Positions 54,230 to 61,751 of a DNA stretch of 64,000 nucleotides are shown piece after piece. The notes beneath the pieces are model-generated. The model worked only from the letters and a program-made list of their open reading frames with translations, was not told the DNA's origin and did no database searches. The position numbers and the translations under genes were made by a program. This stretch comes from Dyadobacter sp. LHD-138 (GTDB lineage Bacteria; Bacteroidota; Bacteroidia; Cytophagales; Spirosomataceae). The stretch's first letter is position 1. Every line of letters begins with the position of its first letter. The stretch lies in contig NZ_JAVFVU010000012.1 of assembly GCF_030929615.1 (NCBI RefSeq), forward strand, positions 1 to 64,000, in the 5' to 3' direction.

Positions 54230-56032
54230 ATGATACGCACTTTTATACTGCTTTTCCTTTTGGGTTTACTAAAAACTTATACCCAAGCCCAGGATATTGC
54301 GCTGGGACAATGGCAATCTCATTTCAGCTATAAATCCGCCCAGCACATCGTTGAGGCAAAGAATAGAATTTTCTGCTCTACCTATAACGGACTTTTCAGC
54401 ATCAATCCTGCCGACAACCAGGTTGTTGCTTACTCCAAAGCCAATGGTCTGAGCGACGTCGGTATCAGCAGCATGGCTTATGATGCAACTGCAAACCTTC
54501 TCTTACTTGCCTACCGCAACGGAAATGTGGATTTATTGTATTTAAATGAGAAGGCTGAACCTCAAGAGATCATTAACTGGCCCTTTTTGCAGGACGCGGC
54601 CGGTTTACCGGAATCAAAGCGTATCAGCAAGATTCTCTTTAAAGATCAAAGCGCCTATTTGAGTACCAATTTCGGCATCATTGTGATCAACCCCAGGTTA
54701 CGGGAAGTGGTCGAAACGTACCGGTATATCGGCCCGAACGGCACAGAAGTTCAGGTCACGGACATGACTTTCACTTCCGATTCACTTTTTGCTGCTACAT
54801 CACAAGGTTTATTAGGCACTTCACTGAATTCCAGTATCAACCGTCAGTATTTTGCCAATTGGAAAACCATTTCAACGCCTTACAAAGCCATCGCGATTTC
54901 CTATCAAAATAATAGTTTGTACGCCGGTTTTTCCGGTCAGGGAATTTTCAAAAAGAATAGTGAAAAATGGGATGTGGTCTATGCTTCCACCAGCGCCAAT
55001 AGCTCGTTTTCCGAAAATCTGGCTACCCTATCCAACAGAATCATCGTTTTGGGTAAAGATAAACCCGATGTTTATGAAAATCCCATTTTCCGGTCTTTAC
55101 GAGAGTCAATCTTCCATAGCACATTTTTCTGGACAGCTGATGCGCAGCAAGGTTTGCTCAGTAACAAAGATGGCACGTTCAAGTCGTACAATCCGTCCCA
55201 GGGAGACACGACCATCACCGTTAAAAAAGATTCAGCAATCGTTGACTTAAACGGCCTTGTCTGGTCCCGGCTACCTTCCTATCTCGGTGGAGGTATTCTA
55301 GTGAAAAACCAAAAAAATAATCAGCAGCGCGTACTTTCAGTGGCCGCCGGAAACGGAGGATTACCATCATCCGCAATCAACAGCCTCGCGGTCGACACCG
55401 ATGGATTCATCTGGTTTGCAAGTGATCGTGGCGTAGGCTATTTTATTCCGGATGAGATATTAAGCGGCTCCCGGCAAGACGCAATATTACCGGTTTATGG
55501 TCAACGAAAACTTTTTTCAAATGAACGATGTAATGCCATTGCCGTCGAACCTGGCAACCGCAAATGGATTGCGACCAATAACGGATTGTTTCAGTTCACT
55601 GCCGATGGGAGCGAACGCATAACAGAATTCAACATTGAGAATAGCCCGCTGCCCTCAAATCAGGTCAGGGATCTGCTCTTTGAAAATGAAACAGGCTTAT
55701 TGTTTGCCGATACACCAAATGGCATGGTTTCCTACCGGAGTGACGCAACAACGGCGCAGGAAAATCTTTCAGCCATTACCATTTTCCCCAATCCGGTCCG
55801 CCCGGGTTATGAAGGAAATCTGGGGATCAAAGGGTTGACCGATAACAGTATTGTAAAAATAACCGATCTTTCCGGGCGCCTTGTTTATGAAACCCGCTCA
55901 CAAGGCGGAACAGCTTCCTGGAACCTGAATGATTATACCGGCAGAAGAGCCAAAGGAGGCATTTATTTAATAATCATTGTATCTTCCGACAGAAGAGAGA
56001 AAATAGCTGGAAAATTGGCAGTTATCTGGTAG
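54230..56032 (+). CDS. porZ: PorZ-like type IX secretion propeller with C-terminal sorting domain
   Basis: The 600-aa protein has a signal peptide (to about 20, ending TQAQ) and two-component-regulator-type beta-propeller repeats: IFCSTYNGLFSINPADNQVV, YSKANGLSDVGISSMAYDA and FIWFASDRGVGYF. It ends in a type IX secretion sorting domain (about 510-600: ITIFPNPVRPGYEG, LSGRLVYETRSQ, GIYLIIIV). The opening IALGQWQSHFSY and the order match PorZ, the attachment-complex protein that handles A-LPS in type IX secretion. It is shorter than some PorZ proteins, so a related propeller is the alternative. Confidence 0.85.
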   Translation: MIRTFILLFLLGLLKTYTQAQDIALGQWQSHFSYKSAQHIVEAKNRIFCSTYNGLFSINPADNQVVAYSKANGLSDVGISSMAYDATANLLLLAYRNGNVDLLYLNEKAEPQEIINWPFLQDAAGLPESKRISKILFKDQSAYLSTNFGIIVINPRLREVVETYRYIGPNGTEVQVTDMTFTSDSLFAATSQGLLGTSLNSSINRQYFANWKTISTPYKAIAISYQNNSLYAGFSGQGIFKKNSEKWDVVYASTSANSSFSENLATLSNRIIVLGKDKPDVYENPIFRSLRESIFHSTFFWTADAQQGLLSNKDGTFKSYNPSQGDTTITVKKDSAIVDLNGLVWSRLPSYLGGGILVKNQKNNQQRVLSVAAGNGGLPSSAINSLAVDTDGFIWFASDRGVGYFIPDEILSGSRQDAILPVYGQRKLFSNERCNAIAVEPGNRKWIATNNGLFQFTADGSERITEFNIENSPLPSNQVRDLLFENETGLLFADTPNGMVSYRSDATTAQENLSAITIFPNPVRPGYEGNLGIKGLTDNSIVKITDLSGRLVYETRSQGGTASWNLNDYTGRRAKGGIYLIIIVSSDRREKIAGKLAVIW

Positions 56033-56040
56033 TTAGTTCT

Positions 56041-56180
56041 TTACCACAAAGGACGCAATGTAAATAACCGTTTACCCTTGGTGTAAAACTTCGTGCCCTT
56101 TGTGGTAAATTTGGTTTTACCACAAAGGGCACGAAGCGGACGCGCGGTAAATACACGAAGGACGCAATGTAAATATTACA
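56041..56180. repeat. Repeat cluster upstream of the GxxExxY gene, with 21-bp hairpin
   Basis: ACCACAAAGGACGCAATGTAAA occurs in variant form on both sides of a perfect hairpin: arms 56,089-56,109 and 56,116-56,136, 21 bp each, loop of six bases. The text is related to the 119-bp repeats beyond the gene (shared elements include ACGCAATGTAAA and TTTACCC..TGTAAAACTT). Confidence 0.8.
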
Positions 56181-56198
56181 GTTAAACACACGCTATAA

Positions 56199-56582
56199 AT
56201 GACGGAAAACGAACTATCAAATAAAGTTATTGGACTTAGCATAGAGGTCCATAGTGCGCTGGGCCCAGGATTACTTGAAAGTGCCTGCAAGGAATGTTTA
56301 TTCTACAACATACGAAAATCTGGGTTATATGTTGAGAAAGAAAAGCCTATGCCCCTCATATTCCACGAAGTAAAATTAGAATGCGGATATAGAATTGATT
56401 TGCTGATTGAAAATAAACTAGTTATAGAATTGAAGAGCGTTGAAGCATTAAATGATATACATTTGGCCCAAACAATAACTTACCTAAAATTAGGACATTA
56501 CAAGCTTGGTCTATTGATAAATTTTAACGTGACCAAATTAAAAGATGGAGTAAAAAGAGTAATCAACGGAACCCTATTTTAA
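56199..56582 (+). CDS. GxxExxY family protein (PD-(D/E)XK nuclease superfamily)
   Basis: The 127-aa protein fits the GxxExxY family. The name motif reads GLLESAC at about 26-32, with Cys in place of the usual Tyr. A nuclease-like core follows: YRIDLLIENKLVIELKS (about 67-83), giving Asp70, then Glu-x-Lys, and HLAQTITYLKLGHYKLGLLINF. These proteins are widespread, often in many copies, and their role is not known. The gene stands inside a cluster of palindromic and direct repeats, which suggests it travels or spreads with them. The frame is intact. Confidence 0.88.
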   Translation: MTENELSNKVIGLSIEVHSALGPGLLESACKECLFYNIRKSGLYVEKEKPMPLIFHEVKLECGYRIDLLIENKLVIELKSVEALNDIHLAQTITYLKLGHYKLGLLINFNVTKLKDGVKRVINGTLF

Positions 56583-56612
56583 ATTTTCATATCCCAGAAA
56601 AAAATTTAATCG

Positions 56613-56872
56613 AATAAATAACCTTTTACCCCTTTGTGTAAAACTTAGTGTCCTTGGTGGTAAGTCTTTTAACACAAAGCGCGCCAAGTAATACACGAAG
56701 AACGCAATGTAAAAAGGACAGCATAAAAGCAAATAAATAACCTTTTACCCCTTTGTCTAAAACTTGGTGTCCTTGGTGGTAAGTCTTTTAACACAAAGCG
56801 CGCCAAGTAATACACGAAGAACGCAATGTAAAAAGGACAGCATAAAAGCAAATAAATAACCTTTTACCCCTT
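56613..56872. repeat. Tandem 119-bp direct repeats, two full copies plus a partial third
   Basis: Copies start at 56,613, 56,732 and 56,851, exactly 119 bases apart, each opening AATAAATAACCTTTTACCCC. The first two differ at only a few positions. The third breaks off after about 20 bases, close to the uridine-kinase gene. No convincing gene lies in the 330-base gap apart from this array. Confidence 0.9.
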
Positions 56873-56912
56873 GATGTCCTTTGTGGTAAAACATATAGTA
56901 AAACAAAAAGAA

Positions 56913-57557
56913 ATGATACCCACTGAAAATCAACCCTATATCATTGGCATAACCGGTGGCAGCGCATCTGGCAAAACTTTTTTCATGAAATGTCTGATCG
57001 ATTCTTTCAGACCGGAAGATGTCTGCCGCATTTCACAGGACAATTACTACCGCCCGATCCATGAAATACCAAGAGACGAAAACGGCGTAGAAAACTTCGA
57101 CCTTCCCGAAACCATCGACCACCACCTTTTTGCAGAACATATAGCCGTTTTGCGGGCGGGTCGTGAGGTGCAACAAAAAGAATATACGTTCAACAACCCA
57201 CTGATCAAACCGGAAATACTGGTTTTTGAACCGCGTCCAATTATTATTGTGGAAGGGATTTTTGTGTTATACTTCCCGGAAATCGCACGTCTTATAGATC
57301 TGAAAATTTTCGTAGATGCCAAGGAACATGTCAAAATAAAGCGTCGTATCATCCGCGACAACAACGAACGCGGGTACGATCTTGACGATGTCCTCTACCG
57401 CTGGGAACATCACGTGGCCCCCACGTATGACAAATACATACTGCCCCTCCGTTCAGAAGCCGATATGATCATCAACAACAACACGCGTTTTGATACGGGA
57501 TTGAGTGTACTGGTTGGATTTTTGAAAAAGAAGCTGGCTGAGCGAACGACGAAATAG
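56913..57557 (+). CDS. udk: Uridine kinase-like P-loop kinase
   Basis: The 214-aa product (from ATG 56,913) phosphorylates uridine or cytidine, or is a close relative. It shows IIGITGGSASGKTFF (Walker A, about 9-23), QDNYYRPIHEIP, FDLPETIDHHLF, IIIVEGIFVLYFPEI and RRIIRDNNERGYD. An in-frame ATG at 56,871 would start within the repeat fragment, so the later start before IPTENQPYIIGI is preferred. A hairpin terminator follows at once. Confidence 0.88.
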   Translation: MIPTENQPYIIGITGGSASGKTFFMKCLIDSFRPEDVCRISQDNYYRPIHEIPRDENGVENFDLPETIDHHLFAEHIAVLRAGREVQQKEYTFNNPLIKPEILVFEPRPIIIVEGIFVLYFPEIARLIDLKIFVDAKEHVKIKRRIIRDNNERGYDLDDVLYRWEHHVAPTYDKYILPLRSEADMIINNNTRFDTGLSVLVGFLKKKLAERTTK

Positions 57558-57562
57558 TCGTT

Positions 57563-57610
57563 AATGGATGTAAGTGATTATCCCAAAGGGATTAACAACT
57601 TACATCCATT
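57563..57610 (+). terminator. Terminator after the uridine-kinase gene
   Basis: AATGGATGTAAGT and its exact complement form a 13-bp outer stem, with an inner ATCCC-AAA-GGGAT. There is no long T run, so strength is uncertain. Confidence 0.65.
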
Positions 57611-57742
57611 ACAATCAGATTCGAATTTTTGTTACCGGAAAATTATTTTTTGATACTGGTATGGGGTAAATTTGTATCATGCAATACTGAAAAGAAAGTA
57701 CGGCAATTCATTCCATTGATCTACCCTTCTAAATTTAACTAG

Positions 57743-58495
57743 GTGAAAATTCACACACGCTATTTGAAACTGCCTGGCAAAAATTTCGTTGCGCAGGTTT
57801 TTCTTGTCATCGTCTCCATATTTGTTTTACAATCATGCCATGACAATGATGCTAATCCCATCAATGCATACGATTATTTCCCCGTAAAAGTTGGTCAGTT
57901 TTCAATTTTTGAAGTGAATCAAGTCGTTTATGCTTTAGGCCAAAAAGATTCCGTTGTGACTAAATGGCAGGAGAAAGATGAAGTAACAAAATTACTAAAA
58001 ACTGACAATGGCGTGCAAACCTTTATTTTATCCCGCTTCACGCGTAATGCTGCGTCCGGCACCTGGCAAAAAGTGAAGGAATTCAGCATTCAGCAATTCC
58101 CTGACAAAATCATTGAAACAGTGGATAATGAAGTAAACGTACCGTTGTTATTCCCGATTGATTCAAACCTGAAGTGGGACGGCTATATGTATTTTAACCT
58201 CAATGAAGAAGATTATCGCTACGGTTACAAAAATAGCTACCAGAATATCAATAAGCCTCTTGCCGTTGGAGCCATATCTTTTGATAATACTTTAATGGTG
58301 AAGGAACGTTTTGATACTTCCATGACGGATTATAAAGTTGCGCAAAAATATTATGCGCTAAATGTAGGTTTGATATGCGCAGAGCAAGCTGATTTTGAAT
58401 ATTTACAGTACAACGGAGATTTTATTGGGGATAAAGTCATTGCGTCCGGTCAAAGGAAAACCAGGAAAATTATAGCATATGGCCAAAATAACTAA
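57743..58495 (+). CDS. Lipoprotein of unknown function, paralogue 1
   Basis: The 250-aa product (GTG start) has a lipoprotein signal with the lipid Cys in VLQSCHDND (about residue 32). The mature part starts NPINAYDYFPVKVGQF and has WQEKDEVTKLLKTDNG, SRFTRNAASGTWQKVKEF and FPIDSNLKWDG. It is closely similar to the next gene over its whole length, so the two arose by tandem duplication. No named domain is recognised. The predicted location is a lipid-anchored periplasmic or outer-membrane site. Confidence 0.75.
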   Translation: MKIHTRYLKLPGKNFVAQVFLVIVSIFVLQSCHDNDANPINAYDYFPVKVGQFSIFEVNQVVYALGQKDSVVTKWQEKDEVTKLLKTDNGVQTFILSRFTRNAASGTWQKVKEFSIQQFPDKIIETVDNEVNVPLLFPIDSNLKWDGYMYFNLNEEDYRYGYKNSYQNINKPLAVGAISFDNTLMVKERFDTSMTDYKVAQKYYALNVGLICAEQADFEYLQYNGDFIGDKVIASGQRKTRKIIAYGQNN

Positions 58496-58540
58496 ATCAA
58501 CTACACACATAGGAACTAATTTACAAACTTTACGTGAGGC

Positions 58541-59281
58541 ATGAGAGTATCGAACAACGCTAAAAACAGCACCAAAGCTTACCAGAATTATTTCAAAATT
58601 ACGGCATACTTCTTTTTACTGAGTTTACTATTTCAATCCTGTGGCGATTCATCCACCAATCCGGTCAACACCTATGACTACCTCCCTCTTGCCGTAGGCC
58701 GCTACCAAATCTACCAGGTTAGCGAAGAGGTTTACTCATCGGGACAAAGCAAGCCAGTTATACGCTTGTGGCAGGAAAAAGATGAAGTTAGTCGTGTATC
58801 TACGAACACAAACGGAATCTCGACCTACATCGTGTCACGTTATTCCCGAAACTTAGCAACTGACTACTGGCAAAAAGTTAAAGAATACGCAATAGAACAA
58901 TTTCCGGATAAATTGATCCTTAATATTGACAATCAAAATACGGTTCCACTTATTTTTCCAATTGATTCGAAAGTAATATGGAATGGGAATATGTATAATA
59001 CGCTCGATAAAGAAGATTATCATTATCAGGATATTAATCAACCCTATCAGCTTGAAAAGCTTTCTTTTGACAACAGCTTAACGGTTGTGGAAAGAGCAGA
59101 TACAACCTCTGTCATTACTTATAGTCTGGGTTTAAAACGCTATGCACTTGGCGTGGGCCTTGTTTACGATGAACAAACGGCTTACGATTTTTGTCAGGCA
59201 ACACCAGATTGTATCGGGCAAGGGGTCGTAGATTCAGGCACGCATAAGGTTCGCAAAATTATAGAATACGGAACTTTATGA
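58541..59281 (+). CDS. Lipoprotein of unknown function, paralogue 2
   Basis: The 246-aa product has its lipid Cys in LLFQSCGDS (about residue 33) and begins the mature part NPVNTYDYLPLAVGRYQIY. It shares with its upstream neighbour WQEKDEVSR, VSRYSRNLATDYWQKVKEY, IEQFPDK and the FPIDSKVIWNGNMY segment. An internal deletion shortens it slightly. The gap to the upstream copy is 45 bp, so they are probably one operon. It lies 140 bp before the lasso precursor gene, but I see no functional link between them. Confidence 0.75.
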   Translation: MRVSNNAKNSTKAYQNYFKITAYFFLLSLLFQSCGDSSTNPVNTYDYLPLAVGRYQIYQVSEEVYSSGQSKPVIRLWQEKDEVSRVSTNTNGISTYIVSRYSRNLATDYWQKVKEYAIEQFPDKLILNIDNQNTVPLIFPIDSKVIWNGNMYNTLDKEDYHYQDINQPYQLEKLSFDNSLTVVERADTTSVITYSLGLKRYALGVGLVYDEQTAYDFCQATPDCIGQGVVDSGTHKVRKIIEYGTL

Positions 59282-59421
59282 GTTCCCAAAAAAAGTATTC
59301 GTAAGGTTGGGCTCTGTAAAAGAAATCAACCAACACTTTCTTTTAGTTCTCAAATTTGGAAATAAAAAAAATCCTACTAATTTTACACTCGGATATATTG
59401 TAAACCATAAAAAACACTGAA

Positions 59422-59556
59422 ATGATAAATCTGCACTCTACACAGACAAAAAAATCTTACCGTAAGCCGGTATTGGTTAAAAAAGGAACTGTTTCGAAAT
59501 TAACAAGAGGTGGAACTGGTGGCTCTACGGATTTTGACCTTACGGCAAAGGCTTAA
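59422..59556 (+). CDS. Lasso-peptide precursor (predicted)
   Basis: The 44-codon gene encodes a leader with the lasso recognition pattern Y-x2-P-x-L-x3-G-x5-T-x. It reads YRKPVLVKKGTVSKLTR at residues 13-29, with the conserved Thr28 at position -2 of the cleavage site. The core would be GGTGGSTDFDLTAKA (15 residues), with Gly1 and Asp8 placed to close an eight-residue isopeptide ring around the seven-residue tail FDLTAKA. The cyclase gene follows 48 bp later on the same strand. Precursors of this type are 40-50 aa. The structure of the product is predicted, not shown. Confidence 0.82.
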   Translation: MINLHSTQTKKSYRKPVLVKKGTVSKLTRGGTGGSTDFDLTAKA

Positions 59557-59604
59557 TAATTATAGCAACTAAGTTAAAAGTTAAATATCAATTTAAAATA
59601 TGTT

Positions 59605-61548
59605 GTGATTCTCCAAGGGTGTATTTACTTTGAAAATAATCTAAATCTGCACAAGGGAGGGTTTTTGAATGATAATATTTTTTTCCCGGGGAATCTATTT
59701 TTTTCTCGGTTTGATATTTCAACAAGATCTGAATTTAGAGACTCTTCCAATTTCGTTGCTTTTAATCAGAAATCAACTTCTTCTAAGCTAATAAACTCGC
59801 AACTGTATTCAGATTGCGAGTTTATTAGCTTAAGCACATTCGACAATATAATAAGACAAAGCGCCGATCAACCTGAAATTGCATTATGGTATAATGACAT
59901 AACGGGAGAATTAAAGCTATTTCGCAATGTTCTATCTGGTATCCCTATCTACTACATAAATGTCGAATCAAAATTTTTCGCTTTCTCTACTCAACTTGTT
60001 TCGTTGCTTCAAATTGATCAAGTGAAGCAATATCTAAAAATAAATTCTAAATGGATTGCCCAGTATCTGACCTTCGGCACTTCGCAATCTTACTCCTCAG
60101 ATACCGTTTATACCAGGATCAAAAGATTACTTCCTGGACATAGTCTACATGTTAGTAATAGCGCTTCAATTAGAGAATTTCCGGATTTTGAATTTTATCC
60201 TCAAAAATGGAAGCATCTTAAGTCAGTCGAAGAATTCGGGGAAGTATTTAAATCGTTGTTTAAAGAATCCGTTGAAAGATCTATGAGTGGCGAGAATCTA
60301 ATTACCGCTCAGCTAAGTGGTGGTATCGACTCTTCATCTATTTGCTCAATGATTAAATCGATAAATCCAGATTCCTGCCTTGACACTGTTTTTATTGATT
60401 TGCCAAACATCAAGAGAAGTGAAAAACATTTTGCCCTTGATGTCGCAAAACGCATTGGAGCTAAGTTTCATAGCCTTAGTCCTTCTACCAATGATCTTCA
60501 CTTCTTGTCCTTGCATACGTCTTTGTATGGGCGTCCAGAAGAAATGATTTCCGGATCAGCACTTACTGGGACGATGTTCGAATTTGCAAATGAAATTGGT
60601 TCAAATAACATGTTTAGCGGACATGATGGAGACGGCATTGTAGGCATAGGAATTGAGTATCCAGAGATGCTGTATAATAACTATAGATGGACTGAACTGC
60701 AAGAAATTCTCTCCTTCGCTTCGACAATATATTCCCGCTCTGATATTAATCGTAATTGGGATTCGCTAACGCCATCAAAAAAGAAACACCACTATATAGC
60801 CAGTTTTCTTTTTAAACAATTGAAGCATAAAGCTCAAAAACTTCCTTATCTGGAGTTCATTGCTCATGCACGCGAGGTAAATAGCTTTTTTGGCACCTCT
60901 ATACTGTCATCAGTTCTTAAAAAAATTAGCTATTCTGCAATTGATAAAATTAAAGATTTCAAAATATATCCAAATACCATTTTAAACGAGGAAATCATGC
61001 TAACATGTTCTTCTCAAAATGAAAACTCTATTAGACTTCCCGATGTAATGAAGCAAGGCTTGTACAACATCGACACCACATCATTTGATGATATATATGG
61101 TGGTGAATCCATTACAATAATGGAAAATTTATATACTTTGGGAAGTCATTATCAGGTTTTAGAAAAATTCCCTTTTTATGATAAAAACCTATTCGAACTT
61201 GGAATGTCAGCTCCACTCACGGTAAAGTACGATATGGGAAGGCTACGTGGGTATTTGCGGGCCGGAATGAAGGGAATTTTACCGGAAAGCGTTCGTACCA
61301 GAGGGGACAAAGGGAAGTTTAGCTTATATGGCAGAGATGTAGCCATCCGCTTGTACGCACAAGCATACGGCACAATTATCAACGATAACAGCCCCGTATG
61401 GGAATTTGTAGATAAACAAAAATTCAAACTAGTGACTGAAATTCTTCACAAAAATGAGCAACCAGGAAAAGCAACCTTTCATGTTCTACGAACAATCGCT
61501 CTCGCGGTTTGGCTTGAATGGTTACATGAGAATAAAATTCTAGATTAA
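59605..61548 (+). CDS. Asparagine-synthase-like lasso cyclase (C protein)
   Basis: The 647-aa protein belongs to the asparagine-synthase family. The N-terminal region (1-200) is a remnant of the glutaminase domain lacking the Cys nucleophile at residue 2. It still carries LPGHSLHV. The ATP pyrophosphatase domain starts with AQLSGGIDSSS (about 231-241) and continues to NNMFSGHDGDGIVGIG and TRGDKGKFSLYG. In lasso clusters such enzymes activate the core Asp/Glu and form the ring. A GTG start is chosen because the upstream ATG is out of frame. No B1/B2 genes follow; the next gene is on the other strand. Confidence 0.88.
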   Translation: MILQGCIYFENNLNLHKGGFLNDNIFFPGNLFFSRFDISTRSEFRDSSNFVAFNQKSTSSKLINSQLYSDCEFISLSTFDNIIRQSADQPEIALWYNDITGELKLFRNVLSGIPIYYINVESKFFAFSTQLVSLLQIDQVKQYLKINSKWIAQYLTFGTSQSYSSDTVYTRIKRLLPGHSLHVSNSASIREFPDFEFYPQKWKHLKSVEEFGEVFKSLFKESVERSMSGENLITAQLSGGIDSSSICSMIKSINPDSCLDTVFIDLPNIKRSEKHFALDVAKRIGAKFHSLSPSTNDLHFLSLHTSLYGRPEEMISGSALTGTMFEFANEIGSNNMFSGHDGDGIVGIGIEYPEMLYNNYRWTELQEILSFASTIYSRSDINRNWDSLTPSKKKHHYIASFLFKQLKHKAQKLPYLEFIAHAREVNSFFGTSILSSVLKKISYSAIDKIKDFKIYPNTILNEEIMLTCSSQNENSIRLPDVMKQGLYNIDTTSFDDIYGGESITIMENLYTLGSHYQVLEKFPFYDKNLFELGMSAPLTVKYDMGRLRGYLRAGMKGILPESVRTRGDKGKFSLYGRDVAIRLYAQAYGTIINDNSPVWEFVDKQKFKLVTEILHKNEQPGKATFHVLRTIALAVWLEWLHENKILD

Positions 61549-61578
61549 TTTACTATTTAATTTACCTTTCAAATTTTT

Positions 61579-61751
61579 CTATTCACGGTTCAGCAAGCCC
61601 TTTATCATGGTATCTTTTCTCCTCACCAATTCATTTACACTATTCCTACAATTAGCATAGAACCAACCATTTACATCTAAGAAATCGTCCCACGAAATAG
61701 GTATGTAATGATAGATTACTAGATCAAAACCGGTTAAAATATCTAAGTTTA
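61579..61751 (-). pseudogene. Short open remnant behind the C25 peptidase gene
   Basis: On the minus strand the frame ending at the TAG at 61,579-61,581 is open for about 55 codons and reads like coding sequence, for example FDLVIYHYIPISWDDF and NELVRRKDTMIKGLLNRE. It has no start codon of its own, because upstream it runs into the C25 gene in another frame. It may be the tail of a deleted gene. I cannot name it. Confidence 0.2.

Noticed and set aside
56669..56851. A 60-codon minus-strand gene in the tandem repeats
   Set aside because: The translation simply repeats itself because the DNA is a 119-bp tandem repeat; no gene is indicated.
57743..59281. The lipoprotein pair as lasso tailoring or immunity genes
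   Set aside because: They have no transporter, protease or modifying-enzyme motif and are separated from the precursor by 140 bp. Adjacency alone does not support a link.
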